Below, one piece after another: positions 1-6,840 of a DNA stretch of 55,884 bases. The stretch lies in contig JACJYH010000009.1 in assembly GCA_020636195.1 (NCBI GenBank), positions 1-55,884 on the forward strand. The letters are read 5' to 3'. The stretch comes from Lewinellaceae bacterium. Its GTDB lineage: Bacteria; Bacteroidota; Bacteroidia; Chitinophagales; Saprospiraceae. Numbering within the stretch: position 1 is the stretch's first letter; each line of letters starts with the position of its first letter. The notes beneath the pieces are model-generated. The model searched no databases. It had not been told where the DNA came from and saw only the letters and a list, made by a program, of their open reading frames with translations. A program made the translations under genes and the position numbers.

Positions 1-512
1 TTAAATTTTCCATCCAAGTCCGTAGTGCACCCGATTTTTGACTCAAGTAAAAAAAAATTTGCACCAATAAGTGGTTCATTTATTTCGTCATAAATGAATC
101 CCTCAATTAAAATTGTATTTATTGAATCAGGGTTTAATAATTCAGTAATTATTTCAACGTTGGAACCACCGTGTTCACGATTTGTATTGATAGCTTTTTT
201 AGAAGTTCCACATGCAACCAATGCTGTCAAAGATGCTGAAAGAATAAATGGTTTATAGACACTTGGAAATTGGGTCGATTTTAACGACTGGTTGATGGAC
301 GCAATTTGATATTTAGTGAATTTTCCACAAGTTTTTTGCCCATTCCTATTTGATAGGAATTCAATTATTTCTTGATCAGATAATTCATTAAAATTATAAA
401 CTGTTTTATTACAGGATTCGCAATATCGTTCCTTATCGGTTCCTGAAAGATTGGGCCACTCTTTATAGCAGCTAAATCCAATCTTAATTTCTTTTATATC
501 ACTTGGGCTCAT
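1..512 (-). CDS. CxxC N-terminal / carboxypeptidase-regulatory-like protein, C-terminus beyond window
   Basis: The frame opens at ATG 512-510 and stays open to the left edge, so only the first 170 codons are visible. The N-terminal 60 or so residues have a cysteine-rich pattern (FSCYKEW, then CESCNKTVYNF, then KTCGKF) that I recognise from a Bacteroidota family in which this module precedes a membrane or lipid-anchor stretch and a carboxypeptidase-regulatory-like beta-sandwich. Both follow here: a hydrophobic segment ending in LVACGTSKK near residue 100, and the motif EGFIYDEINEPLIGANFF near residue 137. The start overlaps the stop of the upstream DUF1801 gene (ATGA), implying co-translation. 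The role is unknown; such proteins are usually predicted to be envelope-associated. Confidence 0.75.
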   Translation of the reverse strand, partial: MSPSDIKEIKIGFSCYKEWPNLSGTDKERYCESCNKTVYNFNELSDQEIIEFLSNRNGQKTCGKFTKYQIASINQSLKSTQFPSVYKPFILSASLTALVACGTSKKAINTNREHGGSNVEIITELLNPDSINTILIEGFIYDEINEPLIGANFFLLESKIGCTTDLDGKF

Positions 513-871
513 TTTTGGTTTTGCAATTTCATATATTCTTTAACAACCAACTGCAGGTCCTTTTTACGTTTTTTAATATCCTCAATATTTTCAAATTTTG
601 CAGTCCGTGCTTCTTTTCCGTCTCCTTTCAGTAAACCAGTCTTGTCATTGATAAGAGCTCCTTTGTGAAACATTAAGCTGACATGCTTCTTTGCATTCAT
701 AAAATAAGATGCCATATTGCCTTTATACATAAAGGTCGGGCTGTTCCATTTTATAGTTTCTTCAATATCCTTATCTGTGCTAAGAATAATTTCACGAACT
801 AACTGGATTTCTTCGGTCAAAGGGTGATTAATCTTCTCAAGGTATTCGTCAACGATTGGGTTCTTGTTCAT
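509..871 (-). CDS. DUF1801 (YdhG-like) domain protein
   Basis: This is a 120-residue single-domain protein. The pattern EYLEKINHPLTEEIQLVREII, WNSPTF and SLMFHKGALI is typical of the DUF1801/YdhG fold, a small alpha/beta domain of unknown biochemical role that is common in Bacteroidota and Firmicutes accessory regions. Length and start (ATG at 871) match the family. The stop codon overlaps the next start by ATGA, so it shares a transcript with the CxxC protein downstream. Eleven of the last 20 residues are Lys, Glu or Gln. No function can be assigned beyond the family name. Confidence 0.85.
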   Translation of the reverse strand: MNKNPIVDEYLEKINHPLTEEIQLVREIILSTDKDIEETIKWNSPTFMYKGNMASYFMNAKKHVSLMFHKGALINDKTGLLKGDGKEARTAKFENIEDIKKRKKDLQLVVKEYMKLQNQK

Positions 872-890
872 ATTACTTATTCATTTTTAG

Positions 891-1073
891 CTATGAAAAA
901 TTGAACTTTAAATTAAGAAATTCCTGACTTGTGAAGTGTGAGTCCGTTCCGCTTGAACAACCATCCATTACTGCAATCAACCGTCGTGATTTTCCAACTT
1001 CTTCAGAAACTAGAAAGTCTTCATTATAATTGACATGGAATTCTCCTATATGACTTAGCTCGTAAAATTTCAA
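891..1073 (-). pseudogene. N-terminal remnant of a PP2C-type serine/threonine phosphatase
   Basis: The 60-residue frame begins with the classic start of a PP2C phosphatase: GEFHVNYNEDF supplies the N-E-D acidic metal ligand region and LIAVMDGCSSG is the second metal-binding DG motif. Real PP2C domains run for about 230-250 residues. Here the frame diverges after SHFTS into an unrelated tail and stops, so all later motifs (GD, DG, DN) are missing. I read this as a gene truncated by deletion or cassette recombination. It cannot be an active phosphatase. Confidence 0.7.
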
Positions 1074-1082
1074 ACTTTTGTT

Positions 1083-1180
1083 TTATTTTCTATTTTCGAA
1101 ATGGATAGTAACGTTAAGGTTGTTCTTTGGATAAAGCGATAGCGAATCTATCATCATGGCCATGGTAATGATGTGTTTAA
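1083..1180 (-). pseudogene. C-terminal gene remnant upstream of the PP2C fragment
   Basis: On the minus strand an open frame with protein-like composition (IKHIITMAMMIDSL then LNVTIHFENRK) ends at TAA 1085-1083, ten bases before the PP2C start. No start codon or upstream domain belongs to it, because the antitoxin gene ends at 1181 in another frame. The helix-then-strand look and the tight spacing to the PP2C fragment suggest the 3' end of a gene that once preceded the phosphatase in an operon. I cannot name the family. Confidence 0.35.
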
Positions 1181-1477
1181 TTAATTCACTGATAATTTGA
1201 TTTGTTTTCCAAAGCCTTCTCTAAAGATTCTCATGATGGTTGACAATCTAATATCGGATGCATTGTTTTCTATCCTTGAGATATAACTTTTTGTTGTTCC
1301 ACATTTATTGGCCAATTCTTCTTGGGTCATTCCTTCTTTGGTGCGCATATCCTGAAGAAGTACACCCAATTTGAAGGCTTCAAATCCTTCTTCATATTCT
1401 GTTCTTGTTTTAGTGCCGACCTTTCCATATTCTTGATCTAAATGTTCTTTGAATGATGTCAAATTTTTACTTTTCAT
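1181..1477 (-). CDS. higA: HigA-like antitoxin, XRE-family helix-turn-helix
   Basis: This 98-residue protein has a Cro/C1-type helix-turn-helix at about residues 42-85 (LQDMRTKEGMTQEELA, then TTKSYISRIEN), preceded by a charged N-terminal extension. It overlaps the toxin gene upstream by 11 bases, so the toxin is translated first, the order typical of HigBA modules. In such modules the antitoxin blocks the RNase toxin and represses its own promoter by binding DNA with the HTH. Symbol given by layout and domain; an MqsA/RelB-type name is excluded by the fold. Confidence 0.8.
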   Translation of the reverse strand: MKSKNLTSFKEHLDQEYGKVGTKTRTEYEEGFEAFKLGVLLQDMRTKEGMTQEELANKCGTTKSYISRIENNASDIRLSTIMRIFREGFGKQIKLSVN

Positions 1478-1811
1478 TGAAGTATTGTTTTTTAATTTTA
1501 AGTGCTTTTTGTATTTCTGATTTAGGTGTTTGGTTTGTTTTCTTTTGGAATCCGTTGATTGCTATAATCAATCTCCCTGCATCAAAAAAAGAAAAAATTC
1601 TGTAAATATTTGATCCGAATTCAACTCTGATTTCATAAAGTCCTTCTGTTTCTGATAGATGTTTAAAATATTTTTCTGGAACATATTCTACTGTTTCTAA
1701 CAGGTTGATCGTCCAATCAACCTTCAGTTTCGTCTTTTTATCCAATCCTTGATAAAAATTTCGAAAATGTTCACCATAAAAAATAACTTCTCTGAGAAAA
1801 TCGGACTTCAT
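1467..1811 (-). CDS. higB: HigB/RelE-superfamily toxin (Gp49-like mRNA interferase)
   Basis: This 114-residue protein shows the phage-derived Gp49/HigB pattern: FYQGLDKKTKLKVDWTINLLE helices, then YFKHLSETEGLYEIRVEFGSNIYRIFSFFDAGRLIIAINGFQKK, a strand-rich core whose Arg residues and GFQKKT turn are characteristic of ribosome-dependent endoribonucleases. Length is normal. It starts at ATG 1811, and its last 11 bases overlap the antitoxin start. Both proteins begin MKS, which is probably coincidence. Toxin-antitoxin pairs of this kind are frequent stabilising cassettes in integrons and genomic islands. Confidence 0.82.
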   Translation of the reverse strand: MKSDFLREVIFYGEHFRNFYQGLDKKTKLKVDWTINLLETVEYVPEKYFKHLSETEGLYEIRVEFGSNIYRIFSFFDAGRLIIAINGFQKKTNQTPKSEIQKALKIKKQYFNEK

Positions 1812-1896
1812 TAAGCAAAGTTAGCTATTTAGAGAACAAATTCAAAACAATTTAGTTTCAATTTTTTAAATTACTTTATACTCTAATGAATTAAAA

Positions 1897-2175
1897 TTAT
1901 TGATTTTGCCTTTTTAAAAGATCCTTTAATTGATTGGTATTATCACAAATCTTAAATAGAACCATTAGTATTTCAAAGAATAAGCGGAGATGCAAACTAC
2001 CAACAACTATTATAAGTAAACCACCAAACGGTCCTTTTAATCCATAAAAATTGATGAAATCTGGATTAAAAAAAACCATAAATCCGAGTAGGATAACATA
2101 TAATTGTGTTATCCAATATAAAATTCTGATTATCCAAGGTGCAATCAATAAATCAAACATTAAAAATTTTTTCAT
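1897..2175 (-). CDS. DUF4282-like small membrane protein
   Basis: This 92-residue protein starts MKKFLMFDLLIAPWIIRILYW, the N-terminal signature of DUF4282 proteins, and has two clear hydrophobic spans (about residues 16-36 and 48-72) followed by a polar tail with KDLLKRQNQ. The family has no known function; members are inner-membrane proteins found singly. It starts at ATG 2175. An 85-base spacer separates its stop from the toxin gene. No cysteine motif or enzyme signature is visible. Confidence 0.65.
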   Translation of the reverse strand: MKKFLMFDLLIAPWIIRILYWITQLYVILLGFMVFFNPDFINFYGLKGPFGGLLIIVVGSLHLRLFFEILMVLFKICDNTNQLKDLLKRQNQ

Positions 2176-2570
2176 TTATTCAGAGTTAAAGTTTAATTAA
2201 TCGTATCGTTTGTCAGTATCCATCCCTTTATTAGTACCTAAAATAAATTGCCAATCTCTAAGCCAATCTTGAACGTAAGTAATTTCTTAACGACCAGTAA
2301 ATTTATATTGCATTCGATGGCAAATATATGGCTTTTACATTGAAATATCCAAATTATCTAGGCGCGAAATCACACCTTTCTTCATCTAGTCTGTGAGATG
2401 AGTAATAATCGCCGTAGTTTCGGGAGACTTGTAATGAAATTTCATTTCCACTACAAGTACCGCTTTGTTCAACACAGTCTGAAAGTCGGTTTTCAACACA
2501 ACTTAAGGCCTTAAATGTTGTAGTTCGTTATTCTTTTCGACTCTTTATATTAATAATTTTCGATTTTTGT
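2176..2570. other. 395-bp gap with decayed gene ends and repeat R1 copy A
   Basis: No complete gene is present. On the minus strand a 29-codon open piece (2286-2197, including VQDWLRDWQFILGTNKG) ends in TAA, immediately after an in-frame stop, and looks like the 3' end of a lost gene. Upstream of it is repeat R1 copy A (2362-2519), which also codes in short, shifting frames. The gap is best described as a graveyard of gene ends between two intact cassettes. Confidence 0.45.
2362..2519 (-). repeat. Direct repeat R1, copy A
   Basis: About 158 bp that align over their whole length with 4408-4564 (copy B): both start GCGCGAAATCACACCTTTC and end near CCTTAAATGTT on the plus strand, with scattered substitutions and small indels. 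Read on the minus strand, both copies contain a tail of the form KF(H/Y)YKS-ETT-IITH-TD-stop, but frame shifts upstream of it differ between copies. This suggests a duplicated and decaying 3' gene end or a non-coding spacer. Confidence 0.75.
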
Positions 2571-3098
2571 TTAAGAAAAATATTCAGGCTTTGCTTTTCT
2601 GATTTCATTGGAAACTTCTTCAATTAATTCTGCACAAGCTAAAGCAAATTCATCATCAACTTCAATCAAAGTCGAAACTTCAGCGACATCGCCTTCATCA
2701 AAGTATTCTTCTCCGGGTAGTTTGATTTTAAATGGTAGGTTATTCGCCTTTGCAACCAAAGCATTATAACTTCTACCTTTTCCGTGTTTAAGAACGTTAA
2801 CAGCGCAGATAAAATCTTCAAAGCGTAAAGATAGACTTACATTTCCTGATTGGCTGATAATTTTCTTAGCTTCTTTAAAACCATTACTACAATTCAAACC
2901 ATCTTGGATAATTGATTCAAACAACGAAAACATACCAATAGCGATAATTGCTTTTTGTAATTGAATCATTTGAAGGGTCTTGACTAAAGTTGTCGAACCA
3001 CTAGTTTGAAGTTCGTCAATAACTTTTGATTCCACTTCAGACAATGTCCCTAATGAGAATGCCGTACTTCTGTATACTAAATCACTAAATTGATGCAT
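2571..3098 (-). CDS. Hypothetical protein, 175 aa
   Basis: I do not recognise this family. The protein is soluble and mainly helical: an N-terminal helix-rich part (about residues 1-75, including MIQLQKAIIAIGMFSLFESIIQ), a central NVLKHGKGRSYNAL segment, and an acidic C-terminus (FALACAELIEEVSNEIRKAKPEYFS). The LKHGKGRSY stretch recalls the HEPN-like or RloB/MAE_28990-type proteins in which a helix pair is followed by a basic R/K-H motif, but this is only an impression. It starts at ATG 3098, directly after the attC-like spacer, and is a stand-alone cassette-like gene. Confidence 0.6.
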   Translation of the reverse strand: MHQFSDLVYRSTAFSLGTLSEVESKVIDELQTSGSTTLVKTLQMIQLQKAIIAIGMFSLFESIIQDGLNCSNGFKEAKKIISQSGNVSLSLRFEDFICAVNVLKHGKGRSYNALVAKANNLPFKIKLPGEEYFDEGDVAEVSTLIEVDDEFALACAELIEEVSNEIRKAKPEYFS

Positions 3099-3249
3099 AT
3101 CTCTGATTTATAATAACCCATTACGGTTTCGGGCTTTGCGTTTGGGCGGGATTCGGAGCACAAAACTGTCAACCCAGCATAAAAGCCCAATTGGAAAACT
3201 GAACTTGAATTCACCACCGTCAGCCCCCATTGTGCCAAACGTGTGTTAT
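3099..3249 (-). other. attC-like imperfect palindromic spacer
   Basis: The spacer runs on the minus strand from the SRPBCC stop (GCATAACACACG, the TAA is the stop codon) to GGGTTATTATA just before the next start. Complementary blocks are nested in the right order for one long hairpin with bulges: TAAC/GTTA, GTTTGG (in ACACGTTTGGCAC) with CCAAAC (in CGCCCAAACGC), and CACAA with TTGTG. It is richer in G+C than its neighbours. Placement after one cassette-like gene and before another, with the stop inside the site, is what integron attC sites show. Strict attC consensus boxes are not met. Confidence 0.45.
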
Positions 3250-3704
3250 GCCTTCGTGCTTTCATTTTCAATGTTATGTTTGAGGTCAATTAGTCGCTGT
3301 TTCACATTAATCAGTAGGTTGTTTTTAATAAACTTTGTAAATAGGTTAAATGGAAAACTAAGCGTGAACGAATATAAAAAAATCACTTCGGTTTTATTGT
3401 CAGGTAACTCTTTATATGTCCAAGAACCAAGAAATGACTTGAACATATAAGGACCCTTTGTCATTTTAATTGCAGTCACCCGTGGCCTGTTGAATGTAAC
3501 ATATTCAGTCACCATACCAATACCATTTTTTGCAACACAATATGCTTTTACACCTTTGTCAGCATTTGTTACACCGTCAATAAGGTCAGCTCTTTTTAAG
3601 AAAGTGTCCCATTTAAGTCTATTGCTGTAGTCTTGCGTGAAATCAAAAACCCTTTCAGCTTTGTCGTCAATTATGATTGTCTCTGAAAATTTAATTCCTT
3701 CCAT
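3246..3704 (-). CDS. SRPBCC-family protein (first of an adjacent pair)
   Basis: This 152-residue protein has the START/polyketide-cyclase pattern: an N-terminal strand KFSETIIIDDKAERVFDFTQDYSNRLKWDTFLKRADL, then alternating strands, and a long C-terminal helix starting near NNLLINVKQRLIDLKHNIE. Members bind small hydrophobic ligands in a helix-grip cavity. The start ATG (3704) sits right after the stop of the second SRPBCC gene (3705-3707), so the two are co-translated. Its TAA stop falls inside the attC-like spacer. The ligand is unknown. Confidence 0.8.
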   Translation of the reverse strand: MEGIKFSETIIIDDKAERVFDFTQDYSNRLKWDTFLKRADLIDGVTNADKGVKAYCVAKNGIGMVTEYVTFNRPRVTAIKMTKGPYMFKSFLGSWTYKELPDNKTEVIFLYSFTLSFPFNLFTKFIKNNLLINVKQRLIDLKHNIENESTKA

Positions 3705-4214
3705 TTATTCAGAGTTTTTTTTAATTGAATTCAACAAATAGCGTTGAAACGCTTTTAGGATTATTCTTGCTGGAATATTGAACAAAAAATATAGCCTTCT
3801 GTCGATACTGTATGTTGTTGTAAGTTTTAAACTTGTTATTTGTCCTGCCGTTGTCAAATAATACGCACCTGTCGGGATTTGAAAAACGCCTTCGGATAGT
3901 TCAAAAAAATATAAAACCTTAAAACCTTTTTCGGGATTGAATGAAAATGAATATTCTGTCAAGGGTTGCCAAACCAAAATTTCCTGCATAAACTTTTTCC
4001 CACTGTCAAAATATGCAATTCTTCTACCGCCTTGTCCTTCAGAAATAATTTCAGCCTTTAATGGCTTTGGGATGTCAAGAAGTTTAAAAATTGTCGGGTC
4101 AGAAAACTGTTCAATTTTTACGTTCGTTATGTTTTCCCAAATAGTTTCTGGTTGACCATTTATGTCAATTGTCGAACCAAGTGTCTTAACGATATGTCCT
4201 TTTTTAAATGTCAA
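3705..4214 (-). CDS. SRPBCC-family protein (second of the pair)
   Basis: This 169-residue helix-grip protein contains the family signature TIDINGQPETIWENITNVKIEQFSDP at residues about 14-39, a strand-rich core (RRIAYFDSGKKFMQEILVW) and a C-terminal helix IILKAFQRYLLNSIKK. No ATG is available: the frame opens only four codons before TTG 4214, so TTG is the likely start. It overlaps the TGA of a 64-codon frame carried on repeat R2 copy A, which may supply translation by coupling. It lies directly upstream of the other SRPBCC gene. Ligand unknown. Confidence 0.75.
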   Translation of the reverse strand: MTFKKGHIVKTLGSTIDINGQPETIWENITNVKIEQFSDPTIFKLLDIPKPLKAEIISEGQGGRRIAYFDSGKKFMQEILVWQPLTEYSFSFNPEKGFKVLYFFELSEGVFQIPTGAYYLTTAGQITSLKLTTTYSIDRRLYFLFNIPARIILKAFQRYLLNSIKKNSE

Positions 4215-4562
4215 TTTTCTTTTTGATTACCGTCGTCATAGCATGAGGCACAACATGTTACTATACGAACAAAAATGCTAACAACTTTCGGGTTTTCCTG
4301 CAAAATCCTATTTATTATTGAAAAAGTCTCTAAAGCCATCATGAATTTTTTTTCGATTACACAAAAATAGGAGATCTTCTTCAATTGTGCAAATTTATTT
4401 TTCATAAGCGCGAAATCACACCTTTCCTCATCTAGTCTGTGAAATGAGTAATAATCAGAGTGGTTTCGTTAGACTTATAATAAAACTTATTGATTTCTCC
4501 AGCGCATTTTCGTTCAACATGGGCTGAAAGACGGTTTTCAACACAGTTTACAGCCTTAAATG
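4215..4562. other. 348-bp gap filled by repeats R2 (copy A) and R1 (copy B)
   Basis: The space between the IS-split SRPBCC gene and the SRPBCC pair is almost completely made of two repeat units placed end to end, R2 copy A (4257-4404) and R1 copy B (4408-4564). A 64-codon minus-strand frame (4405-4211) starts in R2 and runs to the TTG of the downstream gene; I do not treat it as an established gene. Confidence 0.6.
4257..4404 (-). repeat. Direct repeat R2, copy A
   Basis: About 148 bp matching 7475-7621 (copy B). Both read, on the minus strand, from a KNKFA-like stretch through ATGATGGC(T/A)TTAGA into a peptide of the form MMALETFS..N.ILQ.NPKV..IFVRIVT. The frame from ATGATG is kept in both copies although upstream bases carry a one-base indel. 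In both copies a different gene start lies within about 45 bases downstream, so R2 may be a mobile leader (promoter, ribosome site and start peptide) or the 5' end of a duplicated gene. Confidence 0.7.
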
Positions 4563-4564
4563 TT
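4408..4564 (-). repeat. Direct repeat R1, copy B
   Basis: This is the partner of 2362-2519. It abuts R2 copy A at 4404-4408 with almost no sequence between, whereas the other R1 and R2 copies stand alone about 2 and 3 kb away. The minus-strand tail KFYYKSNETTLIITHFTD is open and ends in TAG. Confidence 0.75.
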
Positions 4565-5397
4565 ACTTACCGTATTTTTCTTTTAAATTCTTTTTTAAGC
4601 TATTCAATACAAATTTATGTTCTTGTTCTATTCCCCAACTTTCAAGTGGCTTCCAATAAATTCTTGGATTCAATATTGATTTGTAAGAGCTGGTTCTTGT
4701 TATTTTAGTTTGCCCGTCTATTTCTTCAAATGTGTATTTAGCATCCACAAATTCAAACCAATCTCTTCCAGTTAATGTATAGTCTATTACATCCATTTCA
4801 AGGATTTTTCCTTTTTCATATTTGGTTAATTGAGCGGTTATTTTTCCGTTTGCAAAAAGGCAATTTCTTCTTGCTCCAATTGAGTCTGCTTCTAATTCAC
4901 ATTTATAAGGAGAAGGTAACCCTAACATTAATCCAATTGGTTTATCTGCATCCAATTTGTCCATTTGCTTGACTTCATCAAAAACTAATTCTGGTGCATA
5001 ATCCAAAAAAATAGAATTTTCAATTGTCGTAATTGAAGGTTCTGGTAGAATCATTTGTTCTATTGGGTTAAGTACAAGAAGGATAATTAATGGCGAAATA
5101 GTTACAAGCAGTTTTTTTGATTCGCCCACTTCTTTTCTAAATACTCTTCGCTGTACTTTATATCCAATAAATACCATTAATGCAAATATTGGTAACGCCA
5201 TTAAGACACATATCAAGCCTTCCAACGCTCCTGCAAGTAGAAATCCAAAAAATATTAGTAGTCCGAAAATCAAATAAGATAATTGCCTTTCTTTTTTTTC
5301 TAAGGTTCCAATTGAAAATCCTACTGCAAGGGGAAATATCATAAAAAAAGTTGCACCGTAGTCGACAAATTTAAAATGCAAAAACAAGAATCCAATT
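4563..5397 (-). pseudogene. Membrane-anchored SRPBCC protein, 3' part of a gene split by the IS
   Basis: The open frame holds three to four hydrophobic helices (about codons 28-110 of the restored protein) and then an SRPBCC-like domain beginning TTIENSIFLDYAPELVFDEV and ending in the helix HKFVLNSLKKNLKEKYGK. It has no ATG at its 5' end: the first codons after the IS are within the target duplication (5389-5397). Joining it to 6756-6826 gives one 301-codon frame. As it stands the gene is interrupted; a shorter protein could be made only if TTG 5387 or a later ATG served as a start. Confidence 0.85.
5389..5397. repeat. Target-site duplication, left copy
   Basis: The nine bases AATCCAATT directly precede the left terminal inverted repeat and recur at 6747-6755 directly after the right one. 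Confidence 0.9.
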
Positions 5398-6746
5398 CAC
5401 ATCTGTCCAAAATAAAATAAAATGACATGATGGATTGTCCCTATATTTAGGGTGCAAACCAACCACACCATGTCAGGGATAAAAATAAGCGTATTCAGCC
5501 AGATATTAGCACTTGTAGATAGAAATATTTGTAACAAGTTAATTAAGAAGCATCAAAGTGACAAACATAGTAAAGGTATCAATACATGGACACATATGGT
5601 ATCTATGATATTTATGCAATTATCAGCGTCAACATCAATTAGAGATATAGCTAATGGTTTAATGAGCGCTACGGGCAACTTGAGCCATTTAGGTATTACT
5701 AAAGCTCCATCAAAATCATCAATGAGCTATATCAACAAGCACCGTAGTTATGAAGTATTTAGGGACATCTATTTTGAACTTCTAGAATCATTGGAGCCAT
5801 CGTTAGAAAAATCAAGGAAGTATGCCCGAAGTCTTAAGCGGAAGATATATTTGTTGGACTCTACGATCATACCGCTCAGTTTATCCCTTTTTGATTGGGC
5901 TAAGTTTAGAACAACCAAAGGAGCGGTAAAACTTCATACAGTTCTTGATTACGACACAGGTCTTCCTTGTTATGCGGTACTAACTGAAGCTAAGAAGCAT
6001 GATGTTAAAGCTGCTAAAACGATAGACTTTCCTTGTGGATCGGTAGTAGTTATGGATCGAGCATATGTAGACTTTATATGGCTTAATAATTTGGACAGCA
6101 GCGGCGTATTCTTTGTCACTAGGCTCAAAAAGAACGTCAAATATGAAATAATAGAGACTTTTGTGACAAATGAGAAGCATGAGCACATCCTGACAGACGA
6201 AGATATCAGGCTAACAGGGATTTTTACCGATGTCAAGTACCCTAAAAACTTACGTATCGTCAAGGTCTATGACGAGGAAAATGACCAAGAACTATTATTA
6301 CTCACAAATAATATGTCTTGGACAGCAGACACTATCTCACAACTATATAAGTCGCGATGGGCTATTGAAATCTTCTTTAAACATTTAAAACAACTATTTC
6401 ATATCAAATCATTCATCGGAACAACCGAAAATGCAGTACAGATTCAGATGTGGTGCTCATTGATAGCAATATTGCTCTTAAGTTACATCAAAGCAAAGGC
6501 AATTTATGATTGGCATTTATCAAATTTAGTATCTTTGTTAAGGTTAAATCTATTTGTAAAAGTAGATCTATGGCAGTGGGCTAATTATCCTATCTTAAAA
6601 CCAGAAAAACCACCTGATAAATATGGCCAAATGTCTTTTAATTTTTAATAAGGAAGGCTTGTTTTCAAAAACATCAATCCATAAGCTTAAAATATCAGTA
6701 TTTTGGGCCATATTTGCTATGGTTAAAAACGTTTTGGACAGATGTG
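5398..6746 (+). mobile_element. Complete IS4-family insertion sequence, 1349 bp
   Basis: The ends are near-perfect 16-bp inverted repeats (left CACATCTGTCCAAAAT at 5398-5413; right complement CACATCTGTCCAAAAC at 6731-6746; 15 of 16 match) flanked by a 9-bp duplication, AATCCAATT. One transposase gene fills the element. IS4 elements typically duplicate 8-13 bp. The identical target duplications and the intact transposase point to a recent insertion. It interrupts a gene in the opposite orientation. Confidence 0.95.
5470..6648 (+). CDS. IS4-family DDE transposase with DUF4372 N-terminus
   Basis: This 392-residue protein, counted from ATG 5470 (a GTG six codons earlier is possible), has an N-terminal DUF4372-like region (residues about 5-75, with NTWTHMVSMIFMQLSASTSIRDIANGL) and an RNase H-like DDE domain. 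The catalytic acids are visible: Asp in LLDSTIIPLSL, Asp in VVVMDRAYVD and Glu in YKSRWAIEIFFKHLKQ, which is the YREK signature of IS4 enzymes (Y-2-R-3-E-6-K). It catalyses cut-and-paste transposition of the element. Length is normal, and there is no frameshift or stop. Confidence 0.93.
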   Translation: MSGIKISVFSQILALVDRNICNKLIKKHQSDKHSKGINTWTHMVSMIFMQLSASTSIRDIANGLMSATGNLSHLGITKAPSKSSMSYINKHRSYEVFRDIYFELLESLEPSLEKSRKYARSLKRKIYLLDSTIIPLSLSLFDWAKFRTTKGAVKLHTVLDYDTGLPCYAVLTEAKKHDVKAAKTIDFPCGSVVVMDRAYVDFIWLNNLDSSGVFFVTRLKKNVKYEIIETFVTNEKHEHILTDEDIRLTGIFTDVKYPKNLRIVKVYDEENDQELLLLTNNMSWTADTISQLYKSRWAIEIFFKHLKQLFHIKSFIGTTENAVQIQMWCSLIAILLLSYIKAKAIYDWHLSNLVSLLRLNLFVKVDLWQWANYPILKPEKPPDKYGQMSFNF

Positions 6747-6755
6747 AATCCAATT
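6747..6755. repeat. Target-site duplication, right copy
   Basis: AATCCAATT directly after the right inverted repeat, identical to 5389-5397. Confidence 0.9.
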
Positions 6756-6826
6756 ATTAAAATTATTGCACTCGTTAGCCAACTGTATTTGGTCAATTTA
6801 TTGTATTCTTTTACTGATTTCTTCAT
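6747..6826 (-). pseudogene. 5' fragment of the IS-split SRPBCC membrane gene
   Basis: ATG 6826-6824 opens a frame MKKSVKEYNKLTKY then WLTSAIILIIGF, that is, a basic N-terminus and the first half of a membrane helix. With the IS and one target copy removed, the frame continues exactly into FLFLHFKFVDYG of the fragment at 4563-5397. An AAAAAGGA ribosome-site-like sequence precedes the ATG. This identifies the true start of the interrupted gene. Confidence 0.85.
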
Positions 6827-6840
6827 TCCTTTTTATAGTT

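Noticed and set aside
3077..3289. 70-residue reverse-strand frame through the spacer
   Set aside because: It crosses the palindromic spacer and both flanking gene ends; the peptide is a translation of the hairpin, not a gene.
4211..4405. 64-residue minus-strand frame on R2/R1 as a gene
   Set aside because: It is carried by repeat DNA, has no recognised domain and differs from R2 copy B after IFVRIVT. Kept as part of the repeat description.
5970..6263. Reverse frames within the transposase
   Set aside because: Shadows of the IS4 transposase frame; no independent signals.
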